A stretch of DNA of 5,047 bases, from contig CAIYKK010000584.1 in assembly GCA_903926695.1 (NCBI GenBank), positions 1 to 5,047 of the forward strand, read 5' to 3'. Shown here piece after piece: positions 1 through 5,047 of this stretch. The translations under genes were made by a program, and so were the position numbers. The notes under the pieces were generated by a model. The model ran no database searches, had not been told where the DNA came from, and saw only the letters and a program-made list of their open reading frames with translations. Position 1 is the stretch's first letter. Every line of letters starts with the position of its first letter. This DNA comes from an uncultured Burkholderiales bacterium. GTDB lineage: Bacteria; Pseudomonadota; Gammaproteobacteria; Burkholderiales; Burkholderiaceae_C.

Positions 1-1
1 A

Positions 2-1780
2 CTCCAGAGCGACTGCGATCTGCCCGGCTGGACCAGCGTGAACTTTGTGCGCCCGGCCCACGGCTTGGTCGCGCTGCACGGCAGCACCGTCGTGCCCGTC
101 AAGGCGCTGGGCCTGAAGGCGGGCAACAGCACGCACGGCCATCGCTTTGAAGCCGCCGTCGATCCGGTGGTTTTTCATGACGCCGACAGCTACGCCGCCA
201 CGCTGGAAATCGACGGTGCGGTGATTGCCAGCTTTACCCAGCGCAAGGCCGAAATTGCCCGCCAGCTGGCCGAAGCCGCCGCAGACATCGGCGGCGGCGT
301 GCAGCCGATTGAAGACGACGCGCTGCTCGATGAAGTGACCGCGCTGGTTGAGCGCCCGAACGTGCTGGTGTGCAGCTTCGAGGAAGAATTCCTCGCCGTG
401 CCGCAGGAATGCCTGATTTTGACGATGAAGGCGAATCAGAAATACTTTCCGCTGCTTGATGCCAGCGGCAAGCTGACGAACAAGTTTCTGGTCGTCAGCA
501 ACATCAGCCCGATTGATGCCAGCTTTGTCATTGGCGGCAACGAGCGCGTGGTGCGCCCGCGTCTGGCCGACGCCAAATTCTTCTTCGACCAGGACCGCAA
601 GAAAACGCTGGCATCCCGCGTTGCAGGGCTGGACAAGGTGGTTTATCACAACAAGCTGGGCACGCAGGGCGAGCGCATACAGCGCGTGCGTGCGATTGCC
701 AAGGCGATTGCCGAGCAGCTGTTTGCGCAGATCGAAGCGAACAACCCGGTGCTCGATTCGGACGAGGGCGACATCGCCCGCGATTACCTGCTGTCGTGCG
801 TCGATACCGCCGCACTGCTGGCCAAGACCGATCTGGTCACCGACATGGTGGGCGAGTTCCCGGAACTGCAGGGCATCATGGGCGGCTACTACGCGGCCAA
901 CGACAACTTGTCGTTTGAAGTGGCGCACGCGATTGAAGATCATTACAAGCCGCGTTTTGCGGGCGACACGCTGCCGCGTGAAAACGTCGGCCTGATCGTG
1001 GCAATGGCTGACAAGCTGGAAACGCTGGTCGGCATGTTTGGTATCGGCAACCTGCCCACCGGCGACCGCGATCCGTTTGCGCTGCGCCGCCATGCGCTGG
1101 GCGTGATTCGCATGCTGGTTGAAAAAGACCTGCCGCTGGATTTGGCGTCGCTTATCGAGCAGTCATTTGGCGCGTTCCACCTGATTGATGTTTGCTTGCC
1201 CAGCGGACTGGTCAATGACGAGTACAAACCGTTTGAAGGCAAGGTTGTGGAACGGTCTGGTTTGCTGCTTGACTTCATCTATGACCGCCTCGCCGGTTCC
1301 CTGCGCGAGCAGGGATTCAGCGCGCAGGAAGTCGATGCGGTGGTGTCGCAGCGGCCTCAGCGTCTGGGCGATATTCCCAAGCGCCTGTCCGCCGTGCGCG
1401 CCTTCGCCGCCCTGCCCGAAGCGCCCGCGCTGGCAGCGGCCAACAAGCGCATCGGCAACATCCTGAAAAAAGCGCCCGAAGTCGATGCCCACGTCAGCGA
1501 GATCGACCTCAAAGAAGCTGCCGAAATTGCCCTGTACGTCGTCATGAAAGACGTGCTGCCCAAGGCGAACACGCAGTTCGACGCAGGCGACTACACCGCT
1601 TCGCTGCAAACGCTGGCCGCGTTGCGTGCGCCAGTTGATGCGTTCTTCGACGGCGTGATGGTCAACGTGCCTGACGACGTGGAAAACGCGGTCGAACTGC
1701 GCTTGAACCGGCTGGGCTTGCTCAAGACGCTGCATGTGGCCATGAACCGCGTGGCCGATTTGTCGCGTCTGGTGGCCTGA
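2..1780 (+). CDS. glyS: Glycyl-tRNA synthetase beta subunit (5' end missing)
   Basis: This is the beta chain of the bacterial alpha2beta2-type glycyl-tRNA synthetase. The alpha chain (GlyQ) carries the class II catalytic core, while the beta chain mainly binds tRNA-Gly; the enzyme charges tRNA-Gly in the cytoplasm. The frame is open to the left edge, so the first in-frame GTG (38) is an internal valine, not the start. About 592 residues are present. Against the usual 690-720, and by alignment from memory with E. coli GlyS, roughly 140 N-terminal residues lie outside. Family blocks are intact: NFVRPAHG near 38-64, KANQKYF at 428-448, GNERVVRPRLADAKFFFDQDR starting at 536 (shown to its 20th residue or so), KTDLVTDMVGEFPELQG around 824-874, and ALRRHALGVIRM at 1079-1114. 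The C-terminal DALR-like anticodon-binding helices end in a typical LRLNRLGLLKTL and VADLSRL. glyQ is expected just upstream. I see no frameshift or missing block. Confidence 0.97.
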   Translation, partial: LQSDCDLPGWTSVNFVRPAHGLVALHGSTVVPVKALGLKAGNSTHGHRFEAAVDPVVFHDADSYAATLEIDGAVIASFTQRKAEIARQLAEAAADIGGGVQPIEDDALLDEVTALVERPNVLVCSFEEEFLAVPQECLILTMKANQKYFPLLDASGKLTNKFLVVSNISPIDASFVIGGNERVVRPRLADAKFFFDQDRKKTLASRVAGLDKVVYHNKLGTQGERIQRVRAIAKAIAEQLFAQIEANNPVLDSDEGDIARDYLLSCVDTAALLAKTDLVTDMVGEFPELQGIMGGYYAANDNLSFEVAHAIEDHYKPRFAGDTLPRENVGLIVAMADKLETLVGMFGIGNLPTGDRDPFALRRHALGVIRMLVEKDLPLDLASLIEQSFGAFHLIDVCLPSGLVNDEYKPFEGKVVERSGLLLDFIYDRLAGSLREQGFSAQEVDAVVSQRPQRLGDIPKRLSAVRAFAALPEAPALAAANKRIGNILKKAPEVDAHVSEIDLKEAAEIALYVVMKDVLPKANTQFDAGDYTASLQTLAALRAPVDAFFDGVMVNVPDDVENAVELRLNRLGLLKTLHVAMNRVADLSRLVA

Positions 1781-1802
1781 GTCTGCGGCCCGCGAATCGT
1801 TT

Positions 1803-2480
1803 ATGAACGCCCCCGACTCCCCGAACCCCGCGCCCGGCGCACCGCTGACCGGCTGGCTGTCCGGCTGGACTTCGCTGCACACGGCTTGGTTGCTGTTTGG
1901 ACCGCCTGCCGTGATGGCGGGGCTGCGCTGGGTGCTGCAGTCCATCGACGACCGCCAGAGTGCCGTTGCGGCTTTGCCGCTGGTGCCCGTCAGCACCACG
2001 GATGGCCCGCTGGCGCTGCTCTGGCCGGTGGCGCTGGCATTGGTGCTGCTGGCGGCGGCGGTTCTGGCCTTGCGCCGCATTGGCTGGGGTCGCAGTTTGC
2101 CGGTGCTGGGCGGGCTGTGGATCGCGCTGTGGCTGTATGGCAGCGCGGCGTTCCTGCAGCGCCACCTCAACAGCCAAGGGCTGTTTTTCCAGGACGGCGC
2201 TGCCGCGTCCGCCTCCGCCGGGGCCGCGCCCGTCACGGCCAAGGTGGTGACCAGCCAGTTCAAGATGCCCAATTTGCACAGCCTGGGTGGCACCGAACTG
2301 GTGTTGCAGGTCTCCGGTCTGGAAATTCCCCAGCGCGTGCTGATCAACGATCCGCAGGCCGCTGCGTTGAAGCCGGGCGACGCGTTGGCGCTGCAGCTCG
2401 CGCCGGGGCGTTTCAGTGGCCGGTTTGTGACCGGCTGGAAATTCTTGCTGCCTGCTGCCTCGAACACTGTGCCCCAATAA
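1803..2480 (+). CDS. Unrecognised membrane protein with a C-terminal soluble domain
   Basis: I do not recognise this 225-residue protein and assign no function. A Pro-rich N-terminus (residues 1-14) is followed by a weak hydrophobic stretch (about 26-45) and two strong membrane segments (about 70-90 and 99-118). An Ala/Ser/Gly-rich linker (132-145) leads to an apparently beta-rich C-terminal part (146-218) with no catalytic motif visible to me and no cysteines. With three membrane passes and a cytoplasmic N-terminus the C-terminal part would be periplasmic; with two passes it would be cytoplasmic. The ATG at 1803 is chosen because it lies 22 bases after the glyS stop and precedes the hydrophobic segments. 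No Shine-Dalgarno sequence is evident, so translation may be coupled to glyS. Codon use resembles the neighbours, and the reading frame is long and uninterrupted, so I think it is real. Its place between glyS and gmhB suggests an envelope role, but that is inference. Confidence 0.8.
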   Translation: MNAPDSPNPAPGAPLTGWLSGWTSLHTAWLLFGPPAVMAGLRWVLQSIDDRQSAVAALPLVPVSTTDGPLALLWPVALALVLLAAAVLALRRIGWGRSLPVLGGLWIALWLYGSAAFLQRHLNSQGLFFQDGAAASASAGAAPVTAKVVTSQFKMPNLHSLGGTELVLQVSGLEIPQRVLINDPQAAALKPGDALALQLAPGRFSGRFVTGWKFLLPAASNTVPQ

Positions 2481-2499
2481 ACTTCAATTTTTTACCCGT

Positions 2500-3060
2500 A
2501 TGAAACTCGTCATCCTCGACCGCGACGGCACCATCAACAGCGACAGCGATGAATTTGTCAAATCCCCCGAGGAGTGGCTGCCGCTGCCCGGCGCGCTGCA
2601 GGCCATTGCGCGGCTCAACCATGCGGGCTGGCATGTCGTCATTGCTTCCAACCAGTCGGGCCTGGGGCGCGGGCTGTTTGATGTGGCCTCGCTCAACGCG
2701 ATGCACGCCAAGATGTTCAAGCTGCTCGCTGCCGCAGGCGGGCGCATCGATGCGATTTTTTACTGCCCGCACACGGCAGAAGAAAACTGCCACTGCCGCA
2801 AACCCAAGCCGGGCCTGATCGAGCAGATCGGCCTGCGTTTCGGCGTGCCGCTCAGAGGTGTGCCGCTCGTGGGCGACTCGCTGCGCGACCTGCTCGCGGG
2901 CGCTGCCGCCGGCTGCGAGCCGCACCTGGTGCTCACCGGCAAGTCCGAAAAATACCGGGGCATGGCCCCGCCGGACGGCCTGCCGCCGGGCACCTGCGTG
3001 CATCAGGACCTGTCGGCCTTTGCCGACTTCATCCTGGCGGGCGGCGCCGAACATTCCTAG
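2500..3060 (+). CDS. gmhB: D-glycero-D-manno-heptose-1,7-bisphosphate 7-phosphatase
   Basis: This cytoplasmic HAD-superfamily phosphatase removes the C7 phosphate of heptose 1,7-bisphosphate on the way to ADP-heptose, the precursor of the LPS inner core. The 186-residue length fits GmhB. Motif I is DRDGTIN at residues 7-13, with nucleophile D7 and acid/base D9. Motif II lies in IASNQSG (48-54), and the conserved lysine region is RKPKPG (100-105). Motif IV is VGDS with D126. A structural zinc site is formed by C89, H91, C97 and C99. The zinc loop has five residues between H91 and C97, shorter than the E. coli loop as I recall it. The ATG at 2500 starts right at the motif I strand, 19 bases after the previous stop, and is preceded by T-rich sequence instead of a Shine-Dalgarno. 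A histidinol-phosphate phosphatase of the same fold is the main alternative, but the neighbours include no histidine genes. Anomer preference (alpha or beta) cannot be read from sequence alone. Confidence 0.93.
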   Translation: MKLVILDRDGTINSDSDEFVKSPEEWLPLPGALQAIARLNHAGWHVVIASNQSGLGRGLFDVASLNAMHAKMFKLLAAAGGRIDAIFYCPHTAEENCHCRKPKPGLIEQIGLRFGVPLRGVPLVGDSLRDLLAGAAAGCEPHLVLTGKSEKYRGMAPPDGLPPGTCVHQDLSAFADFILAGGAEHS

Positions 3061-3090
3061 ACCTTTGCGTTCAACCTTGATTCGCCTGCC

Positions 3091-3879
3091 ATGCCCCTGA
3101 TTCGCTCCGTTTTGCACATGCTGTGCCTGGTTCTCACGGTGATTCCGTGGGCGCTGTTTGTTGTGGTGGCGTCGCTGTTTGTCAGTAGCACCACCATGTA
3201 TTGGATGTGTGCGCGCTGGATCAAGCTGGTGGTGGACAGCGGCACGGCCATTTTGGGCATCGAAAACCGCATCACCGGCCTGGAAAATCTGCCCACGGGC
3301 GAAAAAAGCGCCGCCGTGCTGCTGGTCAAACACCAGTCCACCTGGGAAACGCTGGTGATGCCCGCGATCATGCCGCACCCGCTGGCCTATGTGTTTAAAA
3401 AAGAGCTGCTTTACATCCCGTTTTTCGGTTGGGCGATGGCGCGCATGGACATGATCCACATCGACCGCAGCCAGCGCGCCCGCTCTTTTACCAAGGTGGT
3501 GGAGCAGGGCAAGCGGCTGATGGCGCAGGGCACCTGGGTCATCATGTTTCCCGAAGGGACGCGCAGTCCTCGCGGCGAAAAGGGCGTTTACAAATCCGGC
3601 GGCACCCGCCTGGCGATTGAAACCGGCGCACCGGTGATTCCGATTGCCGTGACCTCAGCCAAATGCTGGCCGCGCAAGGCGTTTATCAAAATGCCGGGCG
3701 TGGTGGATATTTCCATCGGCAAGCCGATTCCCAGCGCCGGGCGCAAACCCGACGAACTCATGCGCGAAGTCGAGGCCTGGATTGAAGCCGAAATGCGCCG
3801 CCTCGACCCCGACGCCTATGCCAGCACCGAGGCGCAAGCCGTCATCAGCCCAGCCACGCAGGCGGCGCCAGAGCGCTGA
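3091..3879 (+). CDS. plsC: 1-acyl-sn-glycerol-3-phosphate acyltransferase (PlsC family)
   Basis: This membrane-bound acyltransferase probably transfers an acyl chain to position 2 of lysophosphatidic acid, giving phosphatidic acid, the precursor of membrane phospholipids. The 262-residue protein begins with a hydrophobic anchor (about residues 5-32). Acyltransferase motif I is KHQSTWE (80-86), that is H81-x4-E86 where the textbook form is H-x4-D. Motif II is around FKKELLYIPFFGWAMARMD (102-120), with IDRS at 124-127. Motif III is FPEGTRS (153-159), and motif IV is VIPIAV (182-187). The C-terminal 20 residues are Ala/Gln/Pro-rich and probably disordered. The ATG at 3091 lies 30 bases after the gmhB stop, has no clear Shine-Dalgarno, and places the hydrophobic anchor at the N-terminus as expected. 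Genomes often carry several PlsC paralogues, some acting on other lysophospholipids or ornithine lipids, so the acceptor is inferred. Linkage to gmhB and glyS is shared with other proteobacteria. Confidence 0.9.
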   Translation: MPLIRSVLHMLCLVLTVIPWALFVVVASLFVSSTTMYWMCARWIKLVVDSGTAILGIENRITGLENLPTGEKSAAVLLVKHQSTWETLVMPAIMPHPLAYVFKKELLYIPFFGWAMARMDMIHIDRSQRARSFTKVVEQGKRLMAQGTWVIMFPEGTRSPRGEKGVYKSGGTRLAIETGAPVIPIAVTSAKCWPRKAFIKMPGVVDISIGKPIPSAGRKPDELMREVEAWIEAEMRRLDPDAYASTEAQAVISPATQAAPER

Positions 3880-3890
3880 GTCTGGTCGCC

Positions 3891-3914
3891 ATGATGTGCG
3901 GGGTTTTCAGGTGA
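3891..3914 (+). other. Possible seven-codon leader minigene overlapping the metallopeptidase start
   Basis: An ATG ATG pair at 3891-3896 opens a frame reading MMCGVFR that stops at TGA 3912-3914. The last base of that stop is the first base of the downstream ATG (TGATG), the arrangement used for translational coupling. It lies in the 34-base gap between plsC and the metallopeptidase gene. No strong Shine-Dalgarno precedes it, and such a short frame can arise by chance, so translation is only a possibility. Confidence 0.2.
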
Positions 3915-4693
3915 TGCGCGGTCTTTTGGCGCCCGCGCCTGCAGAGGCGATCAGCTACCGCCATCCCCGCGCTTCGCGTGAGGTGCTGCTGGGCGGGCAG
4001 CGCGTGGCTTACGCGTTTGGGCGCAGTGCGCGCCGCAGCATCGGCTTTAGCGTCGGCGCCGAGGGCTTATCCGTCAGCGCCCCAAAATCGGCGCCGCTGG
4101 CCGAAATCGATCAGGCGCTGCAGAAAAAATCAGCCTGGATTTTGCGCAAGCTGGAGGAAACCCGCGCTCGCCACGAGCGTTTTGAGGCGGCGCGCATGGA
4201 CTGGCGTGATGGCGCTGCCCTGCCGTTTCGGGGCGAGGTGCTGGCGCTGGCGCTGGACCCGCTTCAGGCGCAGACCGCTTTGCACCGTGACGCGCACTCG
4301 GGTGCGGCCAGCCTGCGCATCGCTCTGGCGCCCGGCGCCACGTCCGCGCAGATTGAAAAAAACGCCCAAGCCTGGCTGATGCAGCAAGCGCGGCTGGTCT
4401 TCACCGAGCGGCTCGATCACTTTGCGCCGCTGTTGGGCGTGCAGTGGCGCCAGCTCAGCCTGTCCAGCGCCGCCACCCGCTGGGGCACGGCCAAGGCCAA
4501 CGGCGACATCCGGCTGAACTGGCGGCTGCTGCATTTCAGCCCGCCGGTGCTGGACTATGTCGTGGTTCACGAACTGAGCCACCTGCGCGTGATGGACCAC
4601 AGCGCACAGTTTTGGGCCACGGTGCAGTCAGTCATGCCGGACTATGCCGCGCTGCGCCGCCAGCTCAAGGAGGCGGCGGTTCCACGCGGATGA
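3914..4693 (+). CDS. YgjP-like (DUF45) zinc metallopeptidase
   Basis: This is a predicted cytoplasmic metal-dependent hydrolase of the YgjP/DUF45 family (Pfam PF01863), related to the SprT and WLM-type gluzincins; the substrate is unknown to me. Numbering from the ATG at 3914 gives 259 residues. The family signature is at the C-terminus: TRWGTAKANGDIRLNWRL (188-205), then VVHELSHLRVMDHSAQFW (217-234), where H219, H223 and H229 would bind zinc and E220 would be the catalytic base (HExxH-x5-H). The N-terminal half (about 26-85) has the usual LGGQRVAYAFGRSARRSIGFSV and KKSAWILRKLEE pattern. The start is uncertain: in-frame GTG codons at 3896 and 3911 are alternatives, while an ATG at 3782 would overlap plsC by 98 bases and add a low-complexity Arg/Ser/Pro tail, so I reject it. 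No signal peptide is seen. It begins 34 bases after plsC and is probably the last gene of the operon. Confidence 0.88.
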   Translation: MRGLLAPAPAEAISYRHPRASREVLLGGQRVAYAFGRSARRSIGFSVGAEGLSVSAPKSAPLAEIDQALQKKSAWILRKLEETRARHERFEAARMDWRDGAALPFRGEVLALALDPLQAQTALHRDAHSGAASLRIALAPGATSAQIEKNAQAWLMQQARLVFTERLDHFAPLLGVQWRQLSLSSAATRWGTAKANGDIRLNWRLLHFSPPVLDYVVVHELSHLRVMDHSAQFWATVQSVMPDYAALRRQLKEAAVPRG

Positions 4694-4708
4694 GGACGCC
4701 GCGCCGCC
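4672..4708 (+). terminator. Weak candidate hairpin at the operon end
   Basis: GGCGGCG (4672-4678) can pair with CGCCGCC (4702-4708) to give a seven-base-pair all-G/C stem around the metallopeptidase stop codon, with a possible three-pair inner stem (4687-4689 with 4699-4701). The only T run (4723-4726) comes 14 bases after the stem, too far for a classic intrinsic terminator. It could pause or protect the 3' end of the operon transcript. Hairpins of this kind are common by chance in G+C-rich DNA. Confidence 0.2.
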
Positions 4709-4760
4709 CGCGCCCACCAAAATTTTAAAACTGACAAAAGTAAATAATTGTCCTTAGATG

Positions 4761-4787
4761 TTTACAGTTAATAAATTTACTTACAAT
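4761..4787 (+). promoter_or_regulatory. Putative sigma-70-type promoter for the response regulator gene
   Basis: TTTACA (4761-4766) matches the -35 consensus at five of six bases and TACAAT (4782-4787) matches the -10 consensus at five of six. The spacer is 15 bases, shorter than the optimal 17. Transcription would begin near 4794, giving a leader of about 30 bases before the GTG at 4824. An alternative pair is TTGTCC (4748-4753) with TAAATT (4772-4777) at 18 bases, which has a weaker -10. The site lies in a 105-base AT-rich stretch, where chance matches are more frequent. The compositional shift and the change of gene function both support a separate transcription unit here. Confidence 0.45.
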
Positions 4788-4823
4788 TTGGCACTTTAGT
4801 CCAGAATAAATAACTGCCACAGG

Positions 4824-5047
4824 GTGAAAAAGTTGATACTCGTTGTTGAAGACAATCCAGACCATCTTGAGTTAACCGTGTTGACATTGGAAGACAGCGG
4901 CGTTGCGACAGAGATCGAAGTGGCGCGAGATGGTGCCGAGGCGCTCGATTTCCTGCTCGGGCAGGGCGCTTACGCCGGGCGCGACACGCACAAGCAGCCT
5001 TCTTTTGTGCTGCTCGACATGAAGCTGCCCAAGCTCTCGGGGCTGGA
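4824..5047 (+). CDS. CheY/Rcp1-like response regulator receiver domain (3' end missing)
   Basis: This encodes the start of a two-component receiver domain, which would be phosphorylated by a sensor histidine kinase not in this window. The 74 residues present include the acidic pair E9-D10 in LVVEDNPDHLELT, the ARDGAEALDFL block (34-44), and the phosphoacceptor D65 in FVLLDMKLPKLSGL. The VEDNPDH opening and LLDMKLPKLSGL block resemble the small single-domain Rcp1-type regulators often paired with phytochrome-like or PAS-containing kinases, but an output domain could follow beyond the edge. The conserved Thr/Ser and Lys of the receiver lie outside. An in-frame TAG at 4797-4799 limits the start. 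The GTG at 4824 directly abuts its only AGG, whereas a TTG at 4833 has AGGG (4821-4824) eight bases upstream; the TTG would give a protein three residues shorter. I keep GTG because it retains the usual KK-LILVVED N-terminus. Confidence 0.9.
   Translation, partial: MKKLILVVEDNPDHLELTVLTLEDSGVATEIEVARDGAEALDFLLGQGAYAGRDTHKQPSFVLLDMKLPKLSGL

Noticed and set aside
1163..2477. Long minus-strand open frames (434 and 251 codons) opposite glyS and the membrane protein gene
   Set aside because: Their translations are rich in Arg, Gln, His, Ala and Gly without family motifs, and they lie opposite well-supported genes. Long antisense frames are expected in G+C-rich DNA with biased third codon positions.
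2413..3459. A 348-codon minus-strand open frame opposite gmhB and plsC
   Set aside because: It spans two genes with clear catalytic motifs and their intergenic gap, and its translation shows only low-complexity His/Arg/Gln-rich sequence.
3782..3913. Upstream extension of the metallopeptidase gene to ATG 3782
   Set aside because: It would overlap plsC by 98 bases and add 44 residues of Pro/Arg/Ser-rich sequence read out of frame from plsC, unlike the family N-terminus.
4740..4765. Inverted repeat GTAAA/TTTAC as an operator
   Set aside because: Arms are only five bases with a 16-base non-palindromic centre, and such words are common by chance in AT-rich sequence.
4758..4799. A 13-codon frame (MFTVNKFTYNLAL) in the AT-rich gap, in phase with the response regulator
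   Set aside because: It has no ribosome binding site, lies across the proposed promoter elements so would mostly not be transcribed from them, and is short enough to be chance.
1..5047. CRISPR arrays, tRNA or rRNA genes, transposase genes, toxin-antitoxin or phage-defence modules
   Set aside because: I looked for repeated spacer-like units, cloverleaf-type segments and mobile-element ends and found none; coding sequence accounts for nearly all of the window.

Overview
The window is G+C-rich, densely coded on one strand, and looks like a chromosomal segment of a betaproteobacterium, most likely Burkholderiales and probably near Comamonadaceae. That placement rests on protein resemblance and gene order recalled from family knowledge, not on a search. 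All six supported genes lie on the + strand.

Positions 2-3879 and on to 4693 form one apparent operon. It holds the 3' part of glyS (glycyl-tRNA synthetase beta subunit, cut by the left edge), an unrecognised membrane protein (1803-2480), gmhB (heptose bisphosphate phosphatase for LPS core precursor synthesis, 2500-3060), a PlsC-type lysophosphatidate acyltransferase (3091-3879) and a YgjP-like zinc metallopeptidase (about 3914-4693). Gaps between genes are only 19-34 bases. None of the first three internal starts has a clear Shine-Dalgarno sequence, which fits co-transcription and coupled translation. A glyS-gmhB-plsC neighbourhood is known from other proteobacteria, for example Pseudomonas. 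The cluster joins translation (glyS) to two envelope functions: LPS heptose and phosphatidic acid synthesis.

The coding block ends at 4693. After a G+C-rich hairpin, base composition falls sharply: 4719-4823 is about 27% G+C by my count. This AT-rich gap carries a plausible sigma-70-type promoter (TTTACA, 15-base spacer, TACAAT). It precedes a separate gene, a CheY/Rcp1-like response regulator receiver domain starting near 4824 and cut by the right edge.

I see no tRNA or rRNA gene, CRISPR array, insertion sequence or phage element, and no clear evidence of a new multi-gene system. The items most worth a second look are the unknown membrane protein in the conserved cluster, the AT-rich regulatory island before the response regulator, and a seven-codon minigene whose stop overlaps the metallopeptidase start.
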